A program made the translations under genes and the position numbers. This document shows, piece by piece, positions 15,981 through 25,190 of a stretch of DNA of 64,000 nucleotides. Location of the stretch: NCBI RefSeq assembly GCF_024055795.1, contig NZ_JAMXMY010000022.1, positions 1 to 64,000 of the forward strand, written 5' to 3'. The notes under the pieces were generated by a model. The model saw nothing but the letters and a program-made list of their open reading frames with translations. It had not been told where the DNA came from and ran no database searches. Every line of letters starts with the position of its first letter. Position 1 is the stretch's first letter. Origin of the DNA: Actinoallomurus purpureus. GTDB taxonomy: Bacteria; Actinomycetota; Actinomycetes; Streptosporangiales; Streptosporangiaceae.

Positions 15981-17860
15981 GGCGGGTCCTCCGCACCCGG
16001 TGGGCGCAGGTAGCGGCCGAGGGCGCTGACCGGGAACACCAGGCGGTAGAGGTGGTAGTTGATGTAGAAGTCGCCGGGGAATCCGGTCCCGGTGAAGTAC
16101 GGCTCGTCCCACGTGCCGTCCGCGCGCTGGGTGCCGGTGAGCCACTCCACGCCCCGGTCGGCCGCCGCCGAGCGCTCCCCGGCGGCGAGCAGGCCGATGA
16201 GGGCCCAGGCGGTCTGGGAGGGCGTCGAGTGGCCGCGCCCGATCCAGGCCGGATCGCGGTAGGACCGCAGGTCCTCACCCCAGCCGCCGTCGTCGTTCTG
16301 GTGGCGTTCGAGCCAGGCGACGGCCCGCCGGACGCAGGGCCGGTCCGGGCGCACGCCGGCGGCGACGAGCGCGGGCAGCACGGCCCCGGTGCCGTAGACG
16401 TGGTTGGCGCCCCAGCGGCCGAACCACGAGCCGTCCGGCTCCTGGGCCCTGAGCAGCCAGACGACGGCGCGGCGCAGCACGTCGCCGGCCCCGCGCGGGT
16501 GCTCGTGCGCCAGCGCCTCGACCACGTGCGCGGTCACGTCGGCGGACGGCGGGTCGATCACCGCGCCGAAGTCGCAGAACGGCAGGCGGGTGCACAGTTC
16601 ACGGGTGTTGTCGGCGTCGAACGCGGCGAACCCGCCGTCGCGGGAGGCCATGCCCGCCATCCAGCGCAGCCCTCGGTCGACGGCCGGCCGTACGTCCGGA
16701 TGCGCGACCCGGCGCAGGGCCAGGACGACCTCGGCGGTGTCGTCGGTGTCCGGGTAGCCGTCGTTGTCGAACTCGAACGCCCACCCGCCCGGCGGCAGCG
16801 ACGGCCGTCGTACGGCCCAGTCGCCGGGGCCCTTGACCTCCTCGTCGAGCAGCCACGCGGCGGCCCGTACGAGGGCGGGGTGGTCGCCGGGCAGGCCCGC
16901 GTCGCGCAGCGCGTTCACCGCCAGCGCGGTGTCCCACACCGGCGACTGGCAGGCCTCCAGGCGGCGCCCCCGCTCGTCGCGGATCGTGAACCGGTCGAGA
17001 CCGGCCAGGCCCCGGCGCATCACGGGGTGGTCGAGGCCGTAGCCGGACAGGTGCAGGGCGATCAGCGAGTACACCCAGGGCGGCTGAATGCCGCCCCAGG
17101 AGCCGTCCGGTTCCTGCCGGGCGACGATCCACTCGGCGGCGCGGCGCAGGGCCGCGCGGCGCAGGCCCGGCAGGGGCCGCCGCTCGTAGCGGTGCAGCGC
17201 GCGGTCGAGAGTGCCGAAGAACCCGTCCCAGCCGAGGAGCCGCCGGTGGCGCGGCACGCGGCCGGTGCGCAGCTCGTCCAGGTCGAACGGCAGGGGCCGG
17301 ACCGGGCGCCGCGCGCTCACGATGGTCAGCGGCACGATCGTCTGCCGGGCCCAGCACGCCCAGTCGTAGACGTTGAGGGGGAACCACGGCGGCAGGAAGA
17401 TCAGTTCGGGCGGCATGACCGGCAGGTCGGTCCACGGCCACTGCCCGAACAGGGCCAGCCAGACGCGGGTGAACACCCGGCTGCCCTCGATCCCGCCGCC
17501 GCGCTGCGCGAAGGCGGCGGCGGACCGCATGTGCGGGGCGTCGGCGGGGTCCCCGGCCAGGCGCAGCGCCGCGTACGCCTCGATCGTCGTGGACAGGTCG
17601 CCGGGCCCGTCGTGGAAGTTCGCCCAGGACCCGTCCTCGCGCTGCTCGGAGCGGATCCAGCGGGCGGCCTCGGCGGTGTCCTCCGGCGTGCGGACGCCGA
17701 GGAACTCCCGCAGCAGCAGGTCCTCGGCGTCCATGGTGACGTTGGTCTGCAGTTCGGCCTTCCACCACCCCTCGGGGGACTGCAGGCCGAGGAGGTGGTC
17801 GCAGGCCGCCTTGAGGGCGACCTCGGCGCCGGCGGCTGCCGGGCGGGTGTCAGCGGTCAC
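15977..17860 (-). CDS. shc: Squalene-hopene cyclase
   Basis: 627 residues, the normal length. It cyclises squalene to hopene or hopanol in one step on the inner face of the membrane. The catalytic DxDD motif is D371-T-D373-D374 in YPDTDDTAE. At least five QW repeats are visible (for example QSPEGWW, EDGSWAN, EPDGSWGG, EPDGSWFG, NDDGGWGE). The C-terminus GDFYINYHLYRLVFPVSALG is typical. A GTG start overlaps the stop of the polyprenyl synthase gene (TAGTG), and its end overlaps hpnG. Confidence 0.96.
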   Translation of the reverse strand: MTADTRPAAAGAEVALKAACDHLLGLQSPEGWWKAELQTNVTMDAEDLLLREFLGVRTPEDTAEAARWIRSEQREDGSWANFHDGPGDLSTTIEAYAALRLAGDPADAPHMRSAAAFAQRGGGIEGSRVFTRVWLALFGQWPWTDLPVMPPELIFLPPWFPLNVYDWACWARQTIVPLTIVSARRPVRPLPFDLDELRTGRVPRHRRLLGWDGFFGTLDRALHRYERRPLPGLRRAALRRAAEWIVARQEPDGSWGGIQPPWVYSLIALHLSGYGLDHPVMRRGLAGLDRFTIRDERGRRLEACQSPVWDTALAVNALRDAGLPGDHPALVRAAAWLLDEEVKGPGDWAVRRPSLPPGGWAFEFDNDGYPDTDDTAEVVLALRRVAHPDVRPAVDRGLRWMAGMASRDGGFAAFDADNTRELCTRLPFCDFGAVIDPPSADVTAHVVEALAHEHPRGAGDVLRRAVVWLLRAQEPDGSWFGRWGANHVYGTGAVLPALVAAGVRPDRPCVRRAVAWLERHQNDDGGWGEDLRSYRDPAWIGRGHSTPSQTAWALIGLLAAGERSAAADRGVEWLTGTQRADGTWDEPYFTGTGFPGDFYINYHLYRLVFPVSALGRYLRPPGAEDPP

Positions 17861-18873
17861 TAGTGGTCCCGGGATGAGATGAAACGGATGATCTCCCCGA
17901 ACTCCTCACGGACGCCCGGGGGCAGGTCCAGGGCGGCCAGCTGGCGCTCGGCCGCGTCGAGCCGGTGCTCGGCCTCCGCCTCGGCCCACGCCCGGCCACC
18001 CGCGTCCTCGACCAGCCGGGCGGCCTCGCCCAGCTCGGCCTCGGACAGCGGCTCCGAGCGGGCGAGCAGCCGCGTCAGGCGCTCGCCCGCCGTCGTCCCG
18101 CTGGTGAGGGCGGCGACGACCGGAAAACTCTTCTTGCGCGCCCGCAGGTCGGCCAGGACGGGCTTGCCGGTGACCTCCGGGCTGCCCCAGATGCCCAGCA
18201 GGTCGTCGGCCAGCTGGAAGGCCAGGCCCGCCTGCGCGCCGAACGCCGCCAGGGCCGCGACCAGGTGGGCGGGCCCCTCGGCGACCATCGCGCCGATCGA
18301 GCAGGAGCAGGCCAGCAGCGAGCCGGTCTTGTCCGCCGACATCCGCCGGCACTCCTCCAGGCTCACATCGGCCCGCCCCTCGAACTCCAGGTCCGAGGAC
18401 TGCCCCGCGATGAGCCGCTGGGTCGCCGCGGCAAGGCCGCGCGCCGCCCAAATCCCGCCTCGGGTCCCCTGCTCCAGCAGGAGCTCCGCGGCCAGGACGA
18501 GCAGCGCGTCCCCGGCGAGGATGGCGGCCGAACGGCCGAAGACGGTCCAGGCGGCGGGCCGGTGCCTGCGGGTACGGTCCCCGTCCATGATGTCGTCGTG
18601 GAGCAGCGAGAACGCGTGCACGAGCTCGACCGCCGCGGCGGCCGGCAGGCACGCTTCGACGTCCGCGCTCGCCGCCCGAGCCGACAGGATGGCCAGGGCG
18701 GGCCGCAGCGCCTTGCCGCCCGGCGTGGCCGGCCGGCCGTACGGATCGATCCAGCCGAGGTGGTAGCCGGCGACCTGGGCCGTCAGCGGGTCCAGGCGCG
18801 CGACGGCCGCGCGCAGCACCGGTTCGACGAGCGGGCGGGCGCCGGCGACCGACGGCGGGGCGGTCGCCGTCAT
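17860..18873 (-). CDS. Polyprenyl diphosphate synthase (farnesyl/geranylgeranyl type)
   Basis: 337 residues. Condenses isopentenyl diphosphate with allylic diphosphates. The first Asp-rich motif is DDIMD (93-97) followed by GDRTRRHRPA, and the second is DDLLGIWG. LALD-type regions such as GGKALRPAL precede. Position between hpnE and shc suggests that it supplies farnesyl diphosphate for squalene. Product chain length cannot be fixed from sequence. Start overlaps the hpnE stop (ATGA). Confidence 0.92.
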   Translation of the reverse strand: MTATAPPSVAGARPLVEPVLRAAVARLDPLTAQVAGYHLGWIDPYGRPATPGGKALRPALAILSARAASADVEACLPAAAAVELVHAFSLLHDDIMDGDRTRRHRPAAWTVFGRSAAILAGDALLVLAAELLLEQGTRGGIWAARGLAAATQRLIAGQSSDLEFEGRADVSLEECRRMSADKTGSLLACSCSIGAMVAEGPAHLVAALAAFGAQAGLAFQLADDLLGIWGSPEVTGKPVLADLRARKKSFPVVAALTSGTTAGERLTRLLARSEPLSEAELGEAARLVEDAGGRAWAEAEAEHRLDAAERQLAALDLPPGVREEFGEIIRFISSRDH

Positions 18874-20378
18874 GAGGCGGTGCCCGTCAGCCGGCTCCGG
18901 ACCAGACGGGCGGCGGTGAGTCCGCTGCGCACGGCCCCCTCCATCGTGTCGGGCCAGCCCGTGTCGGTCCACGAGCCGGCGAGGTACAGCCCGGGCCACC
19001 GGGTGGCCGCTCCGGGCCGGAGCGCGCCGCTGCCGGGCGCCTGGCGGAAGGTGGCGTGGCGTTCCCTGGTGACGAAGAAGTCGTGGAGGCGTGCCCGGCG
19101 GGTCGCGGGGAACAGCTGCTCCATCGCCGGGACGAACTCGGCGCGGAGCTTGGCGGTCGGCTCGTCGATCCAGCGGTCCGCCGCGGACACCGAGACGGCG
19201 AGGTACTGGCCGGTGCGGACGCCGGCGGCGCGGGTCCGGTCAAAGACCCACTGCACGGGCGAGTCGACGACGGCCGCGAACGGCAGGCCGGTGACCGGCC
19301 GGTCGTAGTGGAGGTGGACGTTGACGATCGGGCTCTCGCCGAGTCCGGCCCAGCGGTTCCGGTCGGGGGCGGCGTCCCACGGCACGAGGTGCGCGGCCTG
19401 CCGGTGCGGGGTCGCGACGACGACGGCCGACGCCTCGATCCGCTCGCCGTCCACCACGACGACCGGCCCGGGCTCGATGGCGGTGACCTTCGCGGCCAGC
19501 CGTACGGAACCACCGCGCCGCTCGATGGCGGTGTGCGCGGCGGTGCCGTGCAGGTCGCCGAGGGGTGCGGCGGGCACGCCGATGTCGGCGGCGTCCGCGC
19601 GGCCCAGCAGGGCGGTACGGAACACCATCGCGGCCGGTCCCAGGGCCGCCTCCTCCACACCGATGTTCAGGGCGGCGACGGCGAAGAGTTCCCACAGCGC
19701 CCGCCGGGCGGCGTCCCGCTGCCCGTGGGCGGCGAGCCAGTCCCCCAGGCCGACGGGGTCGAGGCCCGGATCGGCCGGGTCGAGGCCGCGCAGGGCGAGC
19801 GCGCAGCGCATCGCCCGCAGTCGGTCGGCCGGCCGGAGCAGGGAGTAGGTCGCCAGCGTCGGCAGCAGGTGCAGCGGCCCCGGCAGCGCCCTACGCCGCA
19901 GCCGGCCGGGCCGCCCGGCCGGCGTCAGCACCCACAGGTCGAACCGGTCCTGAAGGTCGACGCGGGCCGTACCGCCGAGCCGTTCGAGCAGGCCGCGGTA
20001 GGCGGTGCAGCAGCGCAGGAACACGTGCTGGCCGTTGTCCACGACGATGCCGTCCCGGTCGAACGAGTGGGTCGCGCCGCCCAGCCTCGGGCGCGCCTCG
20101 TACACCGTCACCGGGAGGCCGGCCTCCCGGAGCGCGAGCGCGGCGGTGATCCCCGCCAGGCCCCCGCCCACGACCGCGACCGGCGCCCCCGGGCCGCACG
20201 ACCTCGACGGGTCCACGGGTCCGGGCGGCCTCAACGGGTCGGCCGGCTCCCGGGAGCCCGACACGGACGCCGCGCCGCCTGGGCTCAGCGGGTCGACCGG
20301 CTCCCGGGAGCCCGGCGGGGCCACCGGCTCGCGGTGGCTCGACACGGCCGTCGGACCGCGGCGGCTCGACGGGTTCAC
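18870..20378 (-). CDS. hpnE: Hydroxysqualene dehydroxylase HpnE
   Basis: 502 residues as called. An FAD-dependent amine-oxidase-like enzyme that reduces hydroxysqualene to squalene. FAD binding is by VVGGGLAGITAALAL near residue 65, with YEARPRLGGATHSF next and the C-terminal FAD motif LAGSWTDTGWPDTMEGAVRSG. The GTG start overlaps the hpnD stop. Residues 1-62 are a low-complexity Pro/Ser/Gly/Arg-rich tail with a repeated SREPxDPL pattern not seen in typical HpnE, encoded by a 54-bp DNA repeat. A start nearer the FAD motif cannot be excluded. Confidence 0.92.
   Translation of the reverse strand: MNPSSRRGPTAVSSHREPVAPPGSREPVDPLSPGGAASVSGSREPADPLRPPGPVDPSRSCGPGAPVAVVGGGLAGITAALALREAGLPVTVYEARPRLGGATHSFDRDGIVVDNGQHVFLRCCTAYRGLLERLGGTARVDLQDRFDLWVLTPAGRPGRLRRRALPGPLHLLPTLATYSLLRPADRLRAMRCALALRGLDPADPGLDPVGLGDWLAAHGQRDAARRALWELFAVAALNIGVEEAALGPAAMVFRTALLGRADAADIGVPAAPLGDLHGTAAHTAIERRGGSVRLAAKVTAIEPGPVVVVDGERIEASAVVVATPHRQAAHLVPWDAAPDRNRWAGLGESPIVNVHLHYDRPVTGLPFAAVVDSPVQWVFDRTRAAGVRTGQYLAVSVSAADRWIDEPTAKLRAEFVPAMEQLFPATRRARLHDFFVTRERHATFRQAPGSGALRPGAATRWPGLYLAGSWTDTGWPDTMEGAVRSGLTAARLVRSRLTGTAS
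20226..20320. repeat. 54-bp degenerate direct repeat in the hpnE 5' region
   Basis: The block around GGGTCGGCCGGCTCCCGGGA (20236) recurs 54 bases later (20290) with one difference over 25 bases. The 54-base period is 18 codons, so the repeat keeps the hpnE frame and yields two SREP-containing units. The flanking bases are related but more diverged. Confidence 0.7.
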
Positions 20379-21232
20379 CGCCCGGCCCCGACCAGGGCGC
20401 GCGCCGCGACCATGGCCTTCTCCCACGTCGGCAGCGCCGAGCGGGCGGCCAGCGCGGCAGGCGGATCGGTGGCGATCCGTTCCAGCAGGGACTGGTAGAT
20501 GCCGGCCATCGCCGCCGTGCAGGCCGCGCTGCGCCGGTCCAGCAGGGGCAGCAGCCGCAGACCCCGGATGTACCAGCCGCGGGCCCGGTCGGCCTCGAAC
20601 CGGATCAGCTCGGCGAGCCGCTCCGGGGGGTCGGTGAAGGCTCCGTCGGCGTCGAGGTTCAGCGTGCAGCCGAAGCGGGCGAGATCCTCGGCGGGCAGGT
20701 AGATCCGTCCGATCAGCCGGTCCTCACGGACGTCCCGCAGGATGTTGGTGAGCTGCAGGGCGATGCCGAGGGCGTCCGCCAGCGGCGTGGCGGCCTCCAT
20801 GTCGTCCGCTCCGAACACGCCGAGGGAGAGGCGCCCCACCGACCCCGCGACGCTGCGGCAGTACCCGATGACGTCCTCGGCCCGGGCATACGTCACGCCG
20901 CGCACGTCGGCCGCGCATCCGTCGATGAGCTCGTCGAACGCCACGAGCGGAATGGGATGGCGGCGGGCGGCGTCCTTGAGCGCGACCAGCACGAGGTCCC
21001 CGGGGGCGGGCTCCCGGCCGTGCAGCGCGGCGCGCTCCTCCTCGAGGCGCGCCAGGCGCCGGTCGGCCGGTCCGTCCCCGTCCCCGATGTCGTCGATCCG
21101 GCGGGCGAAGGCGTACACGGCGCTCAGCGCGCGGCGCTTCGGGCCCGGCAGCAGCCGGATGCCGTAGGAGAAGTTCCGCGCCTGCGTGCGGACGATCTGC
21201 TCACAGCTGCGATAGGCGTCGGAAACGCTCAC
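20375..21232 (-). CDS. hpnD: Presqualene diphosphate synthase HpnD
   Basis: 285 residues of the trans-isoprenyl diphosphate synthase head-to-head type. It couples two farnesyl diphosphates to presqualene diphosphate. The two Asp-rich sites are RRIDDIGDGD near 45-54 and NILRDVREDRL near 166-176, with GRIYLPAEDLARFG after. Starts with GTG four bases after the hpnC stop and overlaps hpnE at its end (GTGA). Confidence 0.93.
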   Translation of the reverse strand: MSVSDAYRSCEQIVRTQARNFSYGIRLLPGPKRRALSAVYAFARRIDDIGDGDGPADRRLARLEEERAALHGREPAPGDLVLVALKDAARRHPIPLVAFDELIDGCAADVRGVTYARAEDVIGYCRSVAGSVGRLSLGVFGADDMEAATPLADALGIALQLTNILRDVREDRLIGRIYLPAEDLARFGCTLNLDADGAFTDPPERLAELIRFEADRARGWYIRGLRLLPLLDRRSAACTAAMAGIYQSLLERIATDPPAALAARSALPTWEKAMVAARALVGAGR

Positions 21233-21236
21233 CGGC

Positions 21237-22067
21237 TCACCTTCCTGTCGCGAGGACGCGCAGCCACGTGGTCAGCAGCCGCGTGCGCCGGGGGCGGACC
21301 GCCTGGCCGAGGACGTCGTGGTCCGCGGCGGCCAGCGCCGTGATCGTGGCGCGGCCGCCCGCGACGTAGCCCGCGACGGCGACCCGCGCCGGGCCGGTCA
21401 GCGCCGGGACCAGGGAGGTTCCGGCGTCCAGAAGCCCGGTGGCGCGGGTCGTCTGCAGGGCGACCACGCGGCGCAGCCTGTCGGGGGTCGTCGCGCGCGT
21501 GAAGTCGTCGTCCGTGCAGCCGAACCGGCGCAGGTCGGCGCCCGGCAGGTAGACGCGGCCCCGCGTGTAGTCCTCGCCGACGTCCTGGCAGTGCTCGATC
21601 ACCTGCAGCGCCGAGCACACCTGGTCCGACAGGGCGCACCGCCGTGAATCGGCGGCGCGGAACACGTGCAGGACGATGTGGCCCACCGGGTTGGCGGACA
21701 GCTCGCAGTAGGCGAGCAGCTCCTCGAAACTCTCGTACCGGGTGACCGCCTGGTCGCGCCGCCCGGCCCGGACCAGCCGCCGGAACGGCTCGACCGGGAT
21801 CGCGTACGTGCTGACGGTCCGCTCCAGCACCCCGACGGCCGGCACCCGTGGGGCGCGTCCCGCGAAGAGGCGTCCCAGGTCGTCCTCCACGATGTCCAGC
21901 AGGCGGAGCCGGTCCGCGGCCGGCGCCTCGTCTCCGATGTCGTCGATGAACCGGGCGAAGCCGTAGACCGCCATGAGGTGGCGGCGGTACCCGCGCGGCA
22001 GCAACCGCGACGCCACCGGGAAATTCTCCCGGCGCGCCTTGAAAATGACGCCCTCTACCGATGACAC
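21237..22067 (-). CDS. hpnC: Hydroxysqualene synthase HpnC
   Basis: 276 residues. Converts presqualene diphosphate to hydroxysqualene. The family signature ARRENFPVASRLLP is followed by FIDDIGDE and the second Asp-rich site HCQDVGEDYTRGRVYLP. First gene of the hopanoid operon. I chose GTG 22067 (AGGGAA about 12 bases upstream); an in-frame TTG at 22118 would lengthen the protein by 17 residues. HpnC/HpnD/HpnE together make squalene without a eukaryotic-type squalene synthase. Confidence 0.92.
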   Translation of the reverse strand: MSSVEGVIFKARRENFPVASRLLPRGYRRHLMAVYGFARFIDDIGDEAPAADRLRLLDIVEDDLGRLFAGRAPRVPAVGVLERTVSTYAIPVEPFRRLVRAGRRDQAVTRYESFEELLAYCELSANPVGHIVLHVFRAADSRRCALSDQVCSALQVIEHCQDVGEDYTRGRVYLPGADLRRFGCTDDDFTRATTPDRLRRVVALQTTRATGLLDAGTSLVPALTGPARVAVAGYVAGGRATITALAAADHDVLGQAVRPRRTRLLTTWLRVLATGR

Positions 22068-22328
22068 GGGTTCACGATTTCCCTGAAGAGACGACGTAAA
22101 CGAGCAGGCGGCCGACAATCGTTACGTCGGCTGGACATCGACCATGATTTGACTCTCCGGCGAGCCACGTGTGGCGTCGACCAGGGCAAACGTATACTGA
22201 TGGCCTCGGCACCCGCCACGGCGAACACCCATCAACCCAGACTCACGGAATCGCAATAAAAAGCACCTTGAAAGACAGCCGATACCTTCTCGAAAATGCT
22301 TGAGTTCGACCCTGCGGGAGGAACGGTC
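22068..22328. promoter_or_regulatory. Divergent promoter region of hopanoid operon and glycosyltransferase
   Basis: 261 bases, richer in A/T than the neighbours, with TTTGACTC, CACGTG and GTATAC elements but no convincing paired -35/-10 or operator. GGGAGG at 22316-22321 is the ribosome binding site of the glycosyltransferase gene. Confidence 0.5.
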
Positions 22329-23471
22329 ATGGGCGTGGCAAGACACCGGCTGCTGATCCTCAGCGCCGGCATGGGCGCCGGTCACGACGCCGTCGCGGTC
22401 GAGCTCGCTCGGCGGCTCGCCGCCGCCGGTCACGACGCCGAGGTCGTGGACGTGCTGGAGCTGCTTCCGCTGAGCCTCGGGCGCGCCCTGCGGCGGTCGT
22501 ACGGATGGATGATGCGGAGGGCGCCCTGGGCGTACGCCCTGATCTACCGGGTCTTCTTCGTTCCCGGCGGGGACCGTCCGATGGCGTCGACCTCGCCGCT
22601 GACCGTGCCGGCCGCCGCGCGACTGGACCGCCTGGTGCGGCGCCGGGCCCCGGACCTGGTCGTCTCGACGTTCCACCTGGCCGCGCAGGCGGCCGGGCAC
22701 CTGCGCCGGAGGGGCCGGCTGCCGGTGCCCAGCACGGTCCTGGTCACCGACTTCGCGGCGCATCGCCTCTGGCTGCATCCGGGCAACGACCGCTACCTGT
22801 GCCCCTGCCCGGAGACGGCGCTGGACGTCACCGCCGCGACCGGCCGCCCCGCCGCCTGCCACGCTCCGCTCACGAGCCGCGGGTTCGGCCGTCCCCCGGC
22901 CGACGCGGCCGCGATCCGCGCCCGGCTCGGCGTCGGGCCGGCCGACCGCCCGGTCCTGGTCTCGGCGGGCTCGTGGGGAGTGGGGGACGTCGAGGAGGCC
23001 GCCGGGGTGCTCGCGCGGTGCGGGCGGTACATGCCGGTCGTGCTGTGCGGCCGCAACGACGCGCTGCACGATCGGCTCCGCGACGTCGAGGGCGTCGTGG
23101 CGCTCGGCTGGCGCGACGACCTTCCCGAGCTGATGGCGGTCGCCCACGCCCTCGTCGACAACGCGGCGGGGCTGACGTGCCGGGAGGCGTTCGCGGCCCG
23201 GCTGCCCGTCGTGTCGTACCGGCCGATCCCCGGGCACGGCCGGGACGGCGTCCTGGCGATGGCCCGCGCCGGGCTCAGCGTTCACGCGGACGACGCCACC
23301 CGACTGGTCGCCGAGCTCGACCGGCTCGGGGACCCCGCGGCGCGGCGCCGCCTGATCACCCGCGCGGCGGCGCTGTTCGACGCGCCTGCGGCCGAGGACC
23401 TGCTCTTCGGCCCGTACGAGGCGCCGGTCAGGGGTCCGGACGGTTCTCGCCCTCCGGGTCGGACGGGTTGA
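22329..23471 (+). CDS. MGDG-synthase-like glycosyltransferase (GT28 fold)
   Basis: 380 residues. The N-terminal acceptor domain resembles monogalactosyldiacylglycerol synthases: LILSAGMGAGHDAVAVELAR near residue 8 and VVSTFHLAAQAAGHL near 110. The C-terminal GT-B donor domain contains ALVDNAAGLTCREAFAARLP and SYRPIPGHG, as in MurG-like enzymes. It should transfer a sugar from a UDP-sugar to a membrane lipid. Placement divergent from the hopanoid operon suggests a hopanoid or diacylglycerol acceptor; this is inference. Its 3' end overlaps the convergent DMT gene by 44 bases. Confidence 0.85.
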   Translation: MGVARHRLLILSAGMGAGHDAVAVELARRLAAAGHDAEVVDVLELLPLSLGRALRRSYGWMMRRAPWAYALIYRVFFVPGGDRPMASTSPLTVPAAARLDRLVRRRAPDLVVSTFHLAAQAAGHLRRRGRLPVPSTVLVTDFAAHRLWLHPGNDRYLCPCPETALDVTAATGRPAACHAPLTSRGFGRPPADAAAIRARLGVGPADRPVLVSAGSWGVGDVEEAAGVLARCGRYMPVVLCGRNDALHDRLRDVEGVVALGWRDDLPELMAVAHALVDNAAGLTCREAFAARLPVVSYRPIPGHGRDGVLAMARAGLSVHADDATRLVAELDRLGDPAARRRLITRAAALFDAPAAEDLLFGPYEAPVRGPDGSRPPGRTG

Positions 23472-24318
23472 CCTCCGCGTGGCGGCGGATCGGCGGCGAC
23501 TGCGCCAGCCGCGCGCTCCCGTAAAGGATCAGGCCGACGCCCAGCACCTCCAGGACCGACCAGCCGCCCAGGCGGATCTCCTCGCCGAACAGGCCCACGC
23601 CGTACGCGATGCTGGCGACGGGATCGGAGACGTTGAGCGCCGGTTGCACGGCCACGAGCGTGCCACTGTGCAGGGCGTTCTGCAGGAGGAACAGGCTCCC
23701 CAGGCCTGCCGCCACCATGGCCCACACCGACCAGGAGGTCAGCACGGCGACGACGCCCGCGGACAGGACCTCCGTGGCCTCCTTCATCAGCGCGGCGGTG
23801 AACGCGAATCCCAGGCCGGAGGCGATCCCGAGCAGCATCGCGCGGGCCACCCCTGGGGTGACCTTGGCCATCGAGACCAGATAGGCGATCACCCCGGCCG
23901 TCACCAGCGTCGCGATCGCCCACTCGATCCGGTCCGGATGCCGTCGCCCCGGAGACGGGGCGGCGGCGGCGAGGAGAACGGCCAGCCCGACGGTCAGCGC
24001 ACCGACGGCCAGCCAGGACTCCGAGCCCAGCCGGATCCGGAACAACCAGGCGATCAGCACCATCGTGATCGGCAGCTCGGTGACGAGGATCGGCTGGACC
24101 AGGGACAGGCTCCCCGTCGTCAGCGCGGCCGCCTGGAACAGGAAACCGAAGATGAGCGCGAGGATGCCGCCGAGCCACTCCCGCCGTCCTACCAGGTCCC
24201 AGATCAGCGCGAGCCGGAAGGCATCGTCCGCGGGCGCCGCCCGCGCCGCGCGCCGCTGCAGCACCGACGCGAGGGCGTTGCTCGCCGCGGCGAGGACCGC
24301 GAACAGGACGGCGATCAT
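23428..24318 (-). CDS. DMT/EamA-like membrane permease A
   Basis: 296 residues with about nine or ten hydrophobic helices, the layout of drug/metabolite transporters, starting MIAVLFAVLAAASNALASVL. The last helix ends near ~278 and a charged tail overlaps the glycosyltransferase 3' end on the other strand. Its start overlaps the stop of the preceding DMT gene (ATGA). Two tandem, different DMT proteins suggest a heterodimeric small-molecule exporter, as with paired SMR/DMT systems. Substrate unknown. Confidence 0.82.
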   Translation of the reverse strand: MIAVLFAVLAAASNALASVLQRRAARAAPADDAFRLALIWDLVGRREWLGGILALIFGFLFQAAALTTGSLSLVQPILVTELPITMVLIAWLFRIRLGSESWLAVGALTVGLAVLLAAAAPSPGRRHPDRIEWAIATLVTAGVIAYLVSMAKVTPGVARAMLLGIASGLGFAFTAALMKEATEVLSAGVVAVLTSWSVWAMVAAGLGSLFLLQNALHSGTLVAVQPALNVSDPVASIAYGVGLFGEEIRLGGWSVLEVLGVGLILYGSARLAQSPPIRRHAEVNPSDPEGENRPDP

Positions 24319-25190
24319 CCCGGCCCGCCCTCCGGAGCCGTGTCCTGCCCCGGCTTGCCGAGGAAGGAGGAGCGGCCGAGCACCCCGATGCCCGCGACGA
24401 TCATCACCAGGCCGGCGACCTCCGCCGCGAGCGCGGCCTCACTGAGCCGGAGGTGTTCGGCGAAGACCACGATCCCCAGGACGATCCCGATGATCGGCTC
24501 GACCGCCGTCATGGCGGGCAGCGAGATGCCGATCGGCGCCGCGTCGAACGCGCTCTGCGCGAGCAGCAGGGCCACCACGGCGATCACGACCAGGGCGTAC
24601 GGCTGCCAGCTGCGCAGACCGGCCGCCAGTCCTTCGCCCAGCATGAGCAGCGAGCTTCGCGTCAACGCGTCCTGGACGCCGAACAGCATCCCGGCCGCCG
24701 CCGCGAACAGCATCGCCTTGGTCCGCAGGGATCGCGGGGCCGCGGCGAGCACGAGCGCCGCCGCGACCACCAGCACCACGCCGGCCCAGACCCAGCGGAC
24801 CGACCCCGGCCCCGCGGGCCGCCCTCCTTCCGGATGCCCGAAGGCCAGAAAGATCACCACTCCCCCCGTCACGAGCAACCCGCCCCACCAGACCGCCCGG
24901 CTGAGCGGCTCCTGGTAGACCAGATGGGCGATGACGAGCGCGAAGATGAGGTTCGTCGCCAGCAGTGGTTCGACCCGGCCGAGGTCGGACTCATCGAGTG
25001 CCACCGCGCCCAGCACCTGGCCGCAGACCATCGCGGCGATCCCCAGCAGCCACACCGGCTGGCGGATGAGGTGGGCGAGCAGCCGCATCCGCAGCATCTC
25101 GTCCAGCGGCTCGCGGTAGGCCACGTGCTGCTGGGCGACGAATCCGATGCCGAGGAAGCAGGCCGCCGCGAGGGCGAAGAACGTCTTCAT
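24315..25190 (-). CDS. DMT/EamA-like membrane permease B
   Basis: 291 residues with about ten hydrophobic helices. An early QQHVAYREPLDEMLRMRLL segment lies in the first loop. The C-terminal half has AVEPIIGIVLGIVVFAEHLRL, a usual EamA feature (Glu/Pro in TM9). First gene of a two-gene unit with permease A, coupled by ATGA. Probably half of a heterodimeric transporter. Substrate unknown. Confidence 0.82.
   Translation of the reverse strand: MKTFFALAAACFLGIGFVAQQHVAYREPLDEMLRMRLLAHLIRQPVWLLGIAAMVCGQVLGAVALDESDLGRVEPLLATNLIFALVIAHLVYQEPLSRAVWWGGLLVTGGVVIFLAFGHPEGGRPAGPGSVRWVWAGVVLVVAAALVLAAAPRSLRTKAMLFAAAAGMLFGVQDALTRSSLLMLGEGLAAGLRSWQPYALVVIAVVALLLAQSAFDAAPIGISLPAMTAVEPIIGIVLGIVVFAEHLRLSEAALAAEVAGLVMIVAGIGVLGRSSFLGKPGQDTAPEGGPG

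Noticed and set aside
16052-17863. A 603-codon open frame antisense to the squalene-hopene cyclase gene
   Set aside because: It is a shadow of the cyclase gene in GC-rich DNA; its translation is low-complexity Arg/Gly/Pro/Val without motifs.
22122-23285. A 387-codon minus-strand frame opposite the glycosyltransferase
   Set aside because: The plus frame has the GT28 motifs and a good ribosome binding site; the minus frame has neither.
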